Part shown: in pieces, positions 8,688 to 17,598 of the stretch
Numbering within the stretch: the stretch's first letter is position 1
How the letters are laid out: each line of letters begins with the position of its first letter
Origin: Pseudomonadota bacterium
GTDB taxonomy: Bacteria > Pseudomonadota > Gammaproteobacteria > Burkholderiales > Burkholderiaceae_B
Assembly (NCBI GenBank): GCA_023389155.1
Contig: JAEWEV010000034.1
Span: forward strand, 153,500 to 217,499
Reading direction: 5' to 3'
DNA: 64,000 nucleotides
Made by a program: the position numbers and the translations under genes
Notes under the pieces: model-generated
The model's input: the letters and a program-made list of their open reading frames with translations, nothing else
What the model was told of the DNA's origin: nothing
Databases searched by the model: none

Positions 8688-9569
8688 ATGAACTCGACGA
8701 TTCAAATGCCTGTGCAGCTGAACTGCGGTATTCCGGCGAATGCTTGCGATTGTCATATCCATGTCTATGACGATCGTTATCCTGCCGCAACCGGTGCAAA
8801 ACTCTTCCCTGCCAATGCCTCTGTTGACCAATATCGCTGTATACAGTCAGTGACCGGAACAGAGCGGGCTGTCCTGGTTACGCCGTCCACCTACGGGACA
8901 GATAACCGTAGCATGCTGACTGGATTGCAGGTGTTGGGTCATTGCGCCCGCGGGGTCGCAGTAATTGATGGTACTGAAAGTGACACCGATCTTGAAGTGA
9001 TGCGTTCTGTTGGCGTGAGAGGCATCCGGCTGAATCTGTCACTCGGAGTCGTCGGCAACATCGAAGACATCGCATCGCTCGCCGAAAGAGTCCGCAAATT
9101 CGATTGGCATATTCAGGTTTTGATGTCTCCGGATGTGCTTGTTCAACACCACGCGGTTTTTGAGAACCTGCCAGTACCCATTGTCTTTGATCATTTCGCG
9201 CGAATCAGCCCAACGCAGGCATATAGACATCGCGCACACGAAATCGTACTCAAATTATTAGAGGAGAAAAAGGCGTGGGTAAAAATTTCGGGTGGGTACC
9301 TCGTCAGTGAATCCTGCCGCATTACCGATACGGGGCTGACGTTGCTGGCTCGCAGTTATATCGACGCAGCAAGTGACCGCATCGTGTGGGGGAGCGATTG
9401 GCCGCATGCTACGGCGCAGGCAGGGCTGCAACCCATGCCTGATGACGGGGAACAAATTGCGTGTTTGGTGCAATGGGCACAGGATGAGCAAACGCTATAC
9501 AAAATTCTGGTAGCAAATCCGGAAAAACTGTATGACTTTACGAATCAATCAAATCAGGGACAAAAATGA
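8688..9569 (+). CDS. Amidohydrolase family 2 protein, galactarolactone isomerase / PDC hydrolase-like
   Basis: A 293-residue TIM-barrel metal-dependent hydrolase (PF04909). The first metal motif is ACDCHIHVYD near residue 20, the C-terminal motif is VWGSDWPHA near residue 225, and a conserved histidine appears in IVFDHFAR. The family includes 2-pyrone-4,6-dicarboxylate hydrolase (LigI) and D-galactarolactone isomerase. The second is attractive because 5-dehydro-4-deoxyglucarate dehydratase and 2-oxoglutarate semialdehyde dehydrogenase, the later aldarate steps, lie 10 kb to the right. The stop overlaps the start of the next Bug gene by four bases, so the two are translationally coupled. Exact lactone substrate is not resolved. 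Confidence 0.8.
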   Translation: MNSTIQMPVQLNCGIPANACDCHIHVYDDRYPAATGAKLFPANASVDQYRCIQSVTGTERAVLVTPSTYGTDNRSMLTGLQVLGHCARGVAVIDGTESDTDLEVMRSVGVRGIRLNLSLGVVGNIEDIASLAERVRKFDWHIQVLMSPDVLVQHHAVFENLPVPIVFDHFARISPTQAYRHRAHEIVLKLLEEKKAWVKISGGYLVSESCRITDTGLTLLARSYIDAASDRIVWGSDWPHATAQAGLQPMPDDGEQIACLVQWAQDEQTLYKILVANPEKLYDFTNQSNQGQK

Positions 9570-10564
9570 ACAAAGCTAATACGACAATGACAATGACAAT
9601 GACGAGACGACTATTTATCCTGAGCGCGGTATTGCTTTCCGCAGGAACGGTGCAGGCAGCACAAAGCTGGCCGGATAACAAGCCGATTACGTGGGTCGTG
9701 CCATATCCACCGGGCGGCAGCACGGATGTACTGGCACGCAGCATCGCACAGGAACTCGACCAAAAGCTCGATACCCGTGTGATCGTTGAGAATCGTCCGG
9801 GAGCCACCGGAACTATTGGCGCTGCGCGTGTCGCACGAGCTGAGCCCAACGGTTTAACTTTACTGGGTACTTCCATCGGGCCGCAAGCGATTGCACCTCA
9901 TATGATGGGCAAGCTTCCTTACGATCCAATCTCTTCGTTCAAGCCGGTAATCACAATTGGAACGATTCCGCATATCCTGGTCGTAGGGTCAAAGCAACCC
10001 TATCGGAGTGTGGAAGAATTGATTGATGCCGCAAAAGCGCAGCCCGGAAAACTGGCCTATGCGTCGGGCGGGACGGGAACAATTCTGCAAATGCAGGGTG
10101 AACTGCTGCAAATGAAAACCGGCGCCAGCTTTATCCATGTGCCCTATAAGGGCGATTCGCCGGCGCTACAGGACACCCTGGGGCAACAGGTCCAGTTTAT
10201 GTTTGCACCAGTGGCGGCCGCACTGCCGCATATCGAAAGCGGATCGCTACGTGCACTCGCTGTCACCTCCGCGGATCGACTCAAATCATTGCCTGACGTG
10301 CCGACAATGAAACAGGAAGGGTTCGATGATTTTGTTGTCGAGCAATGGCAGGCGGTCTTTGCTCCTGCAGATACACCAGAAAATACAGTAAAGAAAATCA
10401 ATTCTGAAATTTCTGCGGCGTTAAACGCTTCTGCCGTGAAGACGCTGGCAGAGAAACTGGGCATTACTCTGACGGGCGGATCGCCACAAGATCTGGATCA
10501 GATTAGAAAATCCGATTATGACAAATGGGGTGAAGTCATTGAACAGGCAAATATTAAAAATTAA
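9566..10564 (+). CDS. Bug/TctC-family receptor coupled to amidohydrolase
   Basis: A 332-residue TTT receptor. Start at 9566 overlaps the upstream stop (ATGA). The signal region reads RRLFILSAVLLSAGTVQAAQ, followed by SWPDNKPITWVVPYPPGGSTDVLARS. Just after the start lies a threefold ACAATG repeat (9584-9601) that encodes alternating Met-Thr and provides three more in-frame ATG codons, so the true start could be one of these. The ligand is probably the substrate of the coupled amidohydrolase, perhaps an aldarate lactone or a dicarboxylate. This is inferred from coupling. Confidence 0.9.
   Translation: MNKANTTMTMTMTRRLFILSAVLLSAGTVQAAQSWPDNKPITWVVPYPPGGSTDVLARSIAQELDQKLDTRVIVENRPGATGTIGAARVARAEPNGLTLLGTSIGPQAIAPHMMGKLPYDPISSFKPVITIGTIPHILVVGSKQPYRSVEELIDAAKAQPGKLAYASGGTGTILQMQGELLQMKTGASFIHVPYKGDSPALQDTLGQQVQFMFAPVAAALPHIESGSLRALAVTSADRLKSLPDVPTMKQEGFDDFVVEQWQAVFAPADTPENTVKKINSEISAALNASAVKTLAEKLGITLTGGSPQDLDQIRKSDYDKWGEVIEQANIKN
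9584..9601 (+). repeat. ACAATG hexamer repeat, three copies, at gene start
   Basis: Three tandem exact copies of ACAATG lie inside the 5' end of the Bug gene. The unit is a multiple of three, so gain or loss of copies keeps the frame. It would change the length of the signal-peptide N-region and the number of candidate start codons. Confidence 0.85.
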
Positions 10565-10696
10565 GCCATTTGAAATTGGAAGCTCAGGTCATAAAGGAGC
10601 GGATTTTTGGCGCACGCTTCGTGATATCGGCTGCCCGCCGCAACGCAGATCCGTCGCGTCTGACTTCTGCCTCTGGTGAAACCAAGTGAGCATCGT

Positions 10697-11740
10697 ATGA
10701 AATCATGTGAACCACCTATCTCCCCGCATATCACCATTCGCCCCGAATGGCTGGAAATGCGACAGGAGGAAATCATATGGCCAGACCTTCCCATTATCGA
10801 TCCGCATCACCATTTGTGGGATAGACCTGAATCCCGGTACATGCTGCATGATCTGAATGGTGATATGGTCTCAGGACACAATGTTGTTGCCACGGTATTT
10901 GTTCAGTCGCGCAGCATGTATCGGCAGCAGGGCGCGGAGTCGTTCCGGCCGGTAGGAGAGATCGAATTTGCAAATGGCGTGGCTGCGTGTTTTGCCAGTG
11001 GCCTTTATGGTAGCCGCAGGGGATGCGCGGGGATTGTTGGCGGCGCGGATCTGACCATGGGTAGCGAACTTCCCGAAATCATTGAAAAAATGCGGCAGGT
11101 TGCCGGGAACAGGCTAAAAGGGATGAGAAACGCTACAGCCTGGCACGAAAGTTCTGACATAAGAAGTAACCCCATCCCGCCTCCCAGAGGCTTGTTGACC
11201 TCACCCGAATTTCTGGCGGGGGTACACACCTTGCACGAGTACGAACTCAGTTTGGACATCTGGGCATACCACACCCAACTGGATGAAGTATTTAACCTGG
11301 CAAAAGCCTGCCCGCAAGTCTCCATCGTGCTTGACCACATGGGCGGCCCATTGGGCGCCGGGCCATACAAAGGCTTGCGAGATTCGGTCTTCCAAGACTG
11401 GAAACTTGGAATGCGCAAGTTGGCGGAGGTGCCGAACATTACAGTCAAGCTTGGTGGTTTTGGTCTGAAAGTCCTCGGCTACCGGTATTACGAATGTACG
11501 TCTCCCCCATCTTCGGAACAACTCGCGCGTGACTGGCGGCCCTATATTGAAACGCTGATTGAACTGTTTAGTACAGAACGGTGTATGTTCGAGAGCAATT
11601 TTCCCGTGGACAAAGGCATGTATTCGTACAGCATCCTGTGGAATGCATTCAAAAAAATCTGTTATTCCTTTACGCCCGGTGAGATTGAGGATTTGTTTTA
11701 CAGGACCGCTAAACGTATCTACACGCTTGATTTGTCCTGA
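10697..11740 (+). CDS. Amidohydrolase family 2 protein
   Basis: A 347-residue metal-dependent hydrolase of PF04909. The metal motif IIDPHHHLWD is near residue 37. Further family segments are AHYTQ-like AYHTQLDEV, IVLDHMGG near 215 and CMFESNFPVDKG near 300, as in a group often annotated as predicted TIM-barrel hydrolases or lactonases. A GTG seven codons earlier is possible, but ATG 10697 has AAGTGAG six bases before it. It follows a Bug gene by 130 bp and probably belongs to the same transcript, which ends at the hairpin at 11765. The substrate is unknown; a lactone is likely from the family. Confidence 0.8.
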   Translation: MKSCEPPISPHITIRPEWLEMRQEEIIWPDLPIIDPHHHLWDRPESRYMLHDLNGDMVSGHNVVATVFVQSRSMYRQQGAESFRPVGEIEFANGVAACFASGLYGSRRGCAGIVGGADLTMGSELPEIIEKMRQVAGNRLKGMRNATAWHESSDIRSNPIPPPRGLLTSPEFLAGVHTLHEYELSLDIWAYHTQLDEVFNLAKACPQVSIVLDHMGGPLGAGPYKGLRDSVFQDWKLGMRKLAEVPNITVKLGGFGLKVLGYRYYECTSPPSSEQLARDWRPYIETLIELFSTERCMFESNFPVDKGMYSYSILWNAFKKICYSFTPGEIEDLFYRTAKRIYTLDLS

Positions 11741-11764
11741 GCAATTTGCAATTGCTATCCGGGG

Positions 11765-11812
11765 AATGACCGCCGGTGAAACCCAAATGGGAAGAACGGC
11801 GGTCATTCTGTT
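11765..11812. terminator. Bidirectional terminator between convergent genes
   Basis: Perfect 11-bp inverted repeat, AATGACCGCCG at 11765-11775 and CGGCGGTCATT at 11797-11807, followed by a short T-rich stretch. It lies between the stop of the amidohydrolase (+) and the stop of a Bug gene (-). Confidence 0.8.
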
Positions 11813-12780
11813 TACTGCTTTAGTCCGATTTCTTTCGCCAGGTCGCCGTAAGTTGCGACTTCGTTGTTGATCTGAACCGAGAAATCGCTCCCGCAGGTCG
11901 CGTCAGGCTCAAGCCCCTGAGTTTCAAGAAATTTTTGTGACTCTGAATCGGACTGATAATCGCGAACATACCCGGTAAGTGTTTCGATCGTTTTGTCTGG
12001 CGTACCGGCAGGCGCAAGAAAACCATACCAAGCATCGGCGGAATATCCGTTTATTCCCTGTTCTTCGAATGTCGGAACATCGGGAAGCGATTTTAGCCGG
12101 CGGCTTGCAGCCACCGCCAAAATCCTCAGGCGGCCTGAGCCTACTTGAGGAAGCACAGAGCCTAGTGTTGCAAATGACATATCCACCTGTCCACCCATCA
12201 GTGCGTTTACACTGGCTGACGCGCCGTTAAATGGCACGTGGTTGACTTTAATATCGGCAATTTTCTCGAATAATGCGGTTGCGAAGTGCACAGAACTGCC
12301 TACGCCAGAGTTTGCCGCCGTAAACCGGCCTGGCTCACTCTTTATCTGCTCCAGCAACTCAGAAACACGATCAACTTTCACTGATGGCCCGACAACAAGT
12401 ACCGTTGGACTTTTGGCAAACGAGCAAATCGGGGTGAATGACTTGATAACGTCAAAATTGATTTTGTCACTATACAGAATGGGGATCATCGTATGGTTTG
12501 TTGCGGCACCGAGCAGGGTATAGCCATCTGGCTTGGCCTGGCTCACGTACAGAGTAGAAATGGTAGAGTTCGCGCCCGGCTTGTTCTCAACAATAAAGTC
12601 TTTTCCTGTGTGCTTGCCAACGAAATTGGCGAAACTGCGACCAACCACATCAGTGGGGCCACCGGGCGTAAAGCCGACGACAATGTGTACGGGTTTTACT
12701 GGATAATCTATCGCTTTATCACCGGCATGAGCGTACAGGCCTAATGCAGACAGCAATGCGCTCGAAACAAATTTTCTCAT
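11812..12780 (-). CDS. Bug/TctC-family periplasmic receptor
   Basis: A 322-residue TTT receptor. The signal peptide is RKFVSSALLSALGLYAHAGD and the mature N-terminus is YPVKPVHIVVGFTPGGPTDVVGRSFANFVG. GAGGG lies before the ATG. It stands alone: it converges on the amidohydrolase gene, and the next leftward gene upstream is an unrelated amino-acid-type receptor ending 143 bp before. Two cysteines (in FTPICSFAKS and PDATCGSDF) are unusual for a periplasmic protein of this family and could pair. The ligand is unknown. Confidence 0.9.
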   Translation of the reverse strand: MRKFVSSALLSALGLYAHAGDKAIDYPVKPVHIVVGFTPGGPTDVVGRSFANFVGKHTGKDFIVENKPGANSTISTLYVSQAKPDGYTLLGAATNHTMIPILYSDKINFDVIKSFTPICSFAKSPTVLVVGPSVKVDRVSELLEQIKSEPGRFTAANSGVGSSVHFATALFEKIADIKVNHVPFNGASASVNALMGGQVDMSFATLGSVLPQVGSGRLRILAVAASRRLKSLPDVPTFEEQGINGYSADAWYGFLAPAGTPDKTIETLTGYVRDYQSDSESQKFLETQGLEPDATCGSDFSVQINNEVATYGDLAKEIGLKQ

Positions 12781-12923
12781 CTATCCCTCGTAATTTTCTG
12801 ACATCGCAATATACGGTGCCTTTCTTGTCGAAGAATGATATGGGTTTGTTTCATCAGGCACAATCGTGTCTCGTAGAGCGAGACGCGATTCACCTGTTGA
12901 AATGGACAAATTGCTGGTTCTAC

Positions 12924-13733
12924 TCATTTTCCAATGACAGGCGTTACTCCACGCAGTCCGGCACGCTTGATGATGTTTGCAATAGTGCCATCTTTATCGG
13001 CCGCGATGATAAATGCTCGCAGGTAAGGCAAACCCGCAGCGCGCCCTTTGGGTATCCCAGCTGCGAAATATTCCATATCCCATTGTCCCGGAAGTACTCG
13101 GGATCCAGGGACAGAATCGGACATTTGAAACAAGATGGCATTGTTCGTAGCAAAGGCGTCGATTTCCTTGCTCTTCAACATATCAGCTGCGTGTGCAAGG
13201 GTGTCAATCTCGCGAATCTGTAGCTTGGGAAAAAGTTCGGCCATCGTTTTCGCTGTCGTGCTGCCTTTGCTTACGCCGACTGTAGCGTTTGTAGCCGTAA
13301 GAGCATCGATCGATTTAAACTCTGAATCCCCGGGCACAAGGAAGCTTTTTTCAGTCTGCATAAATGTTGGCGAAAAATCCATAAATTTTTTGCGGGCTGA
13401 TGTCGCGTTGGTCACGCTGAGATCAACTTCGCCTTTTTTCACTGCGTTCAGCAGTGAAGCATTACCAGGAAAAATCACGGCTTTGAATGGGGCGCTCAGT
13501 TTCTCAGCCAGCAATTTTCCCAAATCATGACCCACCCCCCTGTTTTCTGCTGGCGTAGCTCCCTCTATCACAGATGTCGGGCTGCCGCTATAGACGCCCA
13601 CAAGCAGCGTTCCTGAAGGCGCCAAAACAGATTTGGCGGAAGTATCGTTGTCTTTGGCATGTACGAGGCCGGATGCCGCAAGCAGGCTAACCGTTAAAAG
13701 CCCGATGAAGTTTTTTCTAGCGTTCTTGAACAT
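12924..13733 (-). CDS. Orphan extracellular solute-binding protein, family 3
   Basis: A 269-residue periplasmic protein of the SBP_bac_3 type, which usually serves polar amino-acid ABC importers. It has a signal peptide (NARKNFIGLLTVSLLAASGLVHAK), then APSGTLLVGVYSGSPTSVIEG, GVGHDLGKLLAEKL and GEVDLSVTNATSARKKFMDFSPTF, the normal family order. ATG 13733 follows AGGAGACAACCAC; the frame's earlier start lacks support. No permease or ATPase gene is adjacent, so it is an orphan that must use components elsewhere or act as a sensor. It is read leftward, downstream of the LysR gene that begins at 14890. Confidence 0.85.
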   Translation of the reverse strand: MFKNARKNFIGLLTVSLLAASGLVHAKDNDTSAKSVLAPSGTLLVGVYSGSPTSVIEGATPAENRGVGHDLGKLLAEKLSAPFKAVIFPGNASLLNAVKKGEVDLSVTNATSARKKFMDFSPTFMQTEKSFLVPGDSEFKSIDALTATNATVGVSKGSTTAKTMAELFPKLQIREIDTLAHAADMLKSKEIDAFATNNAILFQMSDSVPGSRVLPGQWDMEYFAAGIPKGRAAGLPYLRAFIIAADKDGTIANIIKRAGLRGVTPVIGK

Positions 13734-13987
13734 GTGGTTGTCTCCTGTGTTCTCAAATTTCTCGCAGATCATTTCTTTGACGATCTGATAAATAGACTGC
13801 TGGGTGAGACACCATTCTCGGGCAATGTTGTTATAGGGTCTAATACTATTTAACTTTGATATTTATATCTTTTTCGAATAATGAAAAATATTGCCGATCA
13901 TCGTCAACGACCCGGGTTCAAGTTTATAGAGAGCATCTTCGAACCGCGTCTTCAGCAGCTCGCTGCGCAGCCGGCAGGCGCAAACCC

Positions 13988-14890
13988 TTATGTTTGCATC
14001 AACGTACGTACTTCGGCAACCAATGCGGCGTTGGCTGAATACACAGTCTGTTTATTGGTAAGCAGCAGTACTTCACCGAAGTCCACAGTTTTCGTCAACG
14101 GCAGGATATGCAGCATTTTCTGATTTGCGAAATATCTGGCGATTCCCTGTGGCATAGAGGCAATCAGACGTTCACGGCTCAGCATAATGACATTTGTAAG
14201 AGTTATGCTGGATCGAATGACAATATTTGGATTACTCAGCTCATATTTGTCGCAGAGTTCGATCAGCTTTGCATTAGCATACGTGCCCTCATGCGGGAAA
14301 ATCCATTCACAGTCCTGTAACTGGACAGAGCCCACATCAGACAATTGCGCCAACGGATGCTGCAAACCGCAAACCAGAACCATTGGTTCGTAGTTGAGGA
14401 CGACCCTGTCAAACGCCGATAAATCACACAGTTCCGTTCTACGGCCGATAACCATATCCAGTTTGCCGATTTTGAGCTTTTCGAGCAGGGGCTCAATGAT
14501 CCCATCTTCTATGTTGACTTGCAGGCCTGGTACCCGCAACCTGAGCATGCTTATCAAATCAGGTATGACCGAAAGGGTAGCTGATGGCAACGCACCGATG
14601 GAAAGTGTTCGGCGTTGCCGGTGATCAAATTTCACAAGTTCCGATTGAATCCGCTGCGAGGAATGCAATATTTGACGTGCATACTCGATAACCAGGCTGC
14701 CGGAGGCCGTTGGCATAGTTCCGGTTGCGCTGCGCTCAAATAGCGTAAACCCTATTTCTTCTTCAAGCTGGGACAACACTTTTGACGCAGCAGGTTGCGT
14801 CATATGCATTTGTAATGACGCTTTGTGAAGATTCTGTGTTTCTGCCAGTGTGACGAGTAGTTCTGCCTGCCGCTTTTTCAGAAAAAACAT
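13988..14890 (-). CDS. LysR-type transcriptional regulator
   Basis: A 300-residue LysR protein. The helix-turn-helix is at residues 5-64 (KRQAELLVTLAETQNLHKASLQMHMTQPAASKVLSQLEEEIGFTLFERS) and an inducer domain follows. It resembles the same GbpR-like branch as the regulator at 4180. It is divergent from the Bug-sulfatase-Bug operon that starts at 15001, with 110 bp between, and is its most likely regulator. It could also act on the leftward orphan receptor. Confidence 0.88.
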   Translation of the reverse strand: MFFLKKRQAELLVTLAETQNLHKASLQMHMTQPAASKVLSQLEEEIGFTLFERSATGTMPTASGSLVIEYARQILHSSQRIQSELVKFDHRQRRTLSIGALPSATLSVIPDLISMLRLRVPGLQVNIEDGIIEPLLEKLKIGKLDMVIGRRTELCDLSAFDRVVLNYEPMVLVCGLQHPLAQLSDVGSVQLQDCEWIFPHEGTYANAKLIELCDKYELSNPNIVIRSSITLTNVIMLSRERLIASMPQGIARYFANQKMLHILPLTKTVDFGEVLLLTNKQTVYSANAALVAEVRTLMQT

Positions 14891-15000
14891 AAGGTTATGC
14901 CAAAGTGGTTATATGGTGAGTCGAAATTTGAATTTTACAGACTTCGCACAACTATGGCAGTCTAGCACCAATAATTACATACCCATACGGAGACAATCTC

Positions 15001-15981
15001 ATGCGTAAAAATCTTGCCCGATGTATGGCAATGCTGGCTTTCTGCGGTCTTACTCCGGTCTTGCATGCCTCGACAACCCTACCAGAGCAGATTACCGTAG
15101 TGGTTCCGTATGCACCCGGCGGGGCTGTAGATGCCTTGACAAGGATACTGGCGAAGCATATTTCTGCTGATAAAGCGATCAATCTTGTTGTCGAAAACAA
15201 ACCGGGAGCGGCCGGGGCTATAGCTGCGACACAGGTATCGCGCAGTAAACCGGACGGACGTACTTTGATCATGGGAACCAGCAATACTCACGGAGTGAAT
15301 AGTTTCGTGATGCCGGATTTGAAATATGATCCGATCCAGGACTTTACCCCTGTCGCCGATGTTGCCGAGAATATTGTCATTCTTGCAGCGAATAAAAATT
15401 TCCCTGCTGAGACCTTGAGTGAAGCTGTTGAAGTCATACGCAAGTCTCCTGGGAAATACAATTTCGGTTCTCCCGGAATAGGTAGTGTGCACGCTCTGGC
15501 GATGGAGCAGTTTGCCAAAAAGCTCGGACTGGATATCAGTCATGTTGCCTATAAGGGCGCCGGTCCGGCTATGACCGATGCCGTCGCGGGAAATATTCCA
15601 CTTGTAATGGCAGGAATTGTTCCAGCCAAACCGTTTCTTGAGAGCAAGCGAATCAAGGTCCTGGGAGTTGCCAATCCCAAAGACGACATGTTCAGCGGTG
15701 TCCCAGAGATAGAAAGAACGCAATATTTTTCTGATATCCAGAAGGATACGTCGGTGCAATCCTGGATAGGTCTGTTCGCACCAGCGGATCTGGACCCGGT
15801 ACTGGCGGAAACATTGCATGCGGCAGTTGAAAAAGTACTGAAATCAGATGATTTTGCCAAGGAACTGATACCGTTGGGCATGGTTCCTACCGTGTCTACC
15901 CGACAGCAATTTGCCAATAAAGTCAGCGATGACCTGCAATTCTGGAAGCAGGCTATCGGGTCTGATTCAAAGTCACAATAA
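15001..15981 (+). CDS. Bug/TctC-family receptor, first gene of the sulfatase operon
   Basis: A 326-residue TTT receptor with signal peptide KNLARCMAMLAFCGLTPVLHAS and mature motif ITVVVPYAPGGAVDALTRILAKHI. CGGAGACAATCTC precedes the ATG. The stop is 11 bp before the sulfatase start, so the genes are cotranscribed. The ligand could be a sulfate or phosphonate ester, or the acid released from it; this is inferred from position. Confidence 0.9.
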   Translation: MRKNLARCMAMLAFCGLTPVLHASTTLPEQITVVVPYAPGGAVDALTRILAKHISADKAINLVVENKPGAAGAIAATQVSRSKPDGRTLIMGTSNTHGVNSFVMPDLKYDPIQDFTPVADVAENIVILAANKNFPAETLSEAVEVIRKSPGKYNFGSPGIGSVHALAMEQFAKKLGLDISHVAYKGAGPAMTDAVAGNIPLVMAGIVPAKPFLESKRIKVLGVANPKDDMFSGVPEIERTQYFSDIQKDTSVQSWIGLFAPADLDPVLAETLHAAVEKVLKSDDFAKELIPLGMVPTVSTRQQFANKVSDDLQFWKQAIGSDSKSQ

Positions 15982-15992
15982 GAGATTCATTA

Positions 15993-17576
15993 ATGTCCCG
16001 ACCAGTTAATTTTGTCATGTTTATTACGGATCAGCTACGTGCTGATCATCTGGGATGCTATGGGAACACCGTAGTCAAAACGCCCGCCATTGATGCAGTC
16101 GCGGAAAAAGGCTTTCGTTTCGAAAACATGCACGTGGCTACACCCATCTGTATGCCGAACCGTGCCAGTATGATGACGGGGCGTTACCCCTCAGTTCATG
16201 GTGCGCGGCATAACGGTATCCCACTTTCGCTGAAAGCGCGTACGTTTGTTGAAACATTGCGTCGATCAGGGTACAAGACGGCACAAGCGGGGAAAATCCA
16301 TTTACAGAATATGACTTCCCTGGATCCGATTTGGCCTGTGAACCCTGCAGAACGACAAGTTGATGAAGCGTTCGAAGTGGATATTGGCAATTACGAGCAG
16401 GAACGCAGGGCGAAATGGCTGAATAACGAAAATTACGATCTTGATTACCCCTACTACGGATTTGAGAAAGTCTATCTGGTCGATGATCACGCGGATATTG
16501 TTCATGGCCATTATCGATACTGGTTGCGTAACGAGGTTCCAGGCGGAGAATCTCTGATTGGGCCAGAGAATGCCATTCCTGCACCTGAATATCAGCTCAC
16601 CAGGATTAATCAGGCCTGGCGCACCCGGCTGTCCGAAGACCAGTACCCCTCGGCCTATATCGCGAACCGCAGTATCGATTTTCTAAAAGAATACGCAACA
16701 ACCGATCAGCCGTTTTTTTTGCAAATTTCGTTTCCTGACCCGCATCACCCCTTTACGCCACCGGGAAAGTATTGGGATATGTATAAGCCGGAAGACATGA
16801 CGCTGCCTTCTTCGTTTTATTCGGAAAAAGCATTGCCTCAACATCTCAAATGGTTGTACGAACGGCGGGATTCCGGTGAAGCCACCAAAAGGGGTACAGC
16901 AGTCTTTGCTTGCGATGAGCGCGACGCAAAAGAAGCGCTTGCCCTAAATTACGGCTCGATTACCAATATTGATACCCAGATTGGACGTGTGATTGCAGAG
17001 CTCGAACGTCTGGGCTTGGACGACAATACAGTTGTTATCTTCACCAGTGATCATGGAGATTTTCTGGGGGATCATCAGCTGATGCTCAAAGGCCCCATTC
17101 ATTATCGAGGACTGACACGTGTTCCTTTCATTTGGTATGACCCTCACGCTCAGACCGTTTCAGGTGGGTCCTCCGATGCGCTGACAAGTACGATCGACAT
17201 TGCACCCACCATTTTGAGCCGTGCACAATTACGCCTTTTCAATGGAATTCAGGGAAAGGATTTACAGCAAATCGTTAACGGTGTGCATGCTGACCTGCGC
17301 GATGCATTGTTGATTGAAGAAGAAGGGCAGCGCGTTATCCTCGGGATCGACACGCGCGTTCGCTGCCGCACACTTTTGACCCGACGGTATCGGATGACCA
17401 TTTACGATGCGGCAACTTGGGGTGAGCTTTATGATCTGGAGCTTGATCCCGACGAGATGAATAATCTATGGGATGATGCGCAAGCTGCAAGTATAAGAGC
17501 CTTGATGATGGAGAAGCTCGCATATACCAATCTGGAACTCGTTGAAAAAAGTCCCTATCCCGAAGCGCTGGCGTAA
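15993..17576 (+). CDS. Formylglycine-dependent sulfatase / phosphonate monoester hydrolase-like enzyme
   Basis: A 527-residue alkaline-phosphatase-superfamily enzyme. The N-terminal metal site is VMFITDQLRADHLGCYGN (D13). The sulfatase signature is CMPNRASMMTGRYPS, with C53, P55 and R57 as CxPxR, where C53 would be converted to formylglycine. A later metal segment, VVIFTSDHGDFLGDH, lies near 345-360. There is no obvious signal peptide, which fits cytoplasmic choline-sulfatase or phosphonate monoester hydrolase types better than exported polysaccharide sulfatases. It needs a maturase (FGE or anSME), and none is in the window. It sits between two Bug receptor genes with 11- and 22-bp spacings, so receptor and hydrolase likely act on the same compound. 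The substrate is not known. Confidence 0.85.
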   Translation: MSRPVNFVMFITDQLRADHLGCYGNTVVKTPAIDAVAEKGFRFENMHVATPICMPNRASMMTGRYPSVHGARHNGIPLSLKARTFVETLRRSGYKTAQAGKIHLQNMTSLDPIWPVNPAERQVDEAFEVDIGNYEQERRAKWLNNENYDLDYPYYGFEKVYLVDDHADIVHGHYRYWLRNEVPGGESLIGPENAIPAPEYQLTRINQAWRTRLSEDQYPSAYIANRSIDFLKEYATTDQPFFLQISFPDPHHPFTPPGKYWDMYKPEDMTLPSSFYSEKALPQHLKWLYERRDSGEATKRGTAVFACDERDAKEALALNYGSITNIDTQIGRVIAELERLGLDDNTVVIFTSDHGDFLGDHQLMLKGPIHYRGLTRVPFIWYDPHAQTVSGGSSDALTSTIDIAPTILSRAQLRLFNGIQGKDLQQIVNGVHADLRDALLIEEEGQRVILGIDTRVRCRTLLTRRYRMTIYDAATWGELYDLELDPDEMNNLWDDAQAASIRALMMEKLAYTNLELVEKSPYPEALA

Positions 17577-17598
17577 CACGAAACATAGGTAGATGATC

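Noticed and set aside
9584..9601. Phase-variable repeat switching the Bug gene on and off
   Set aside because: The unit is six bases, so copy changes keep the reading frame; only length or start choice could vary.
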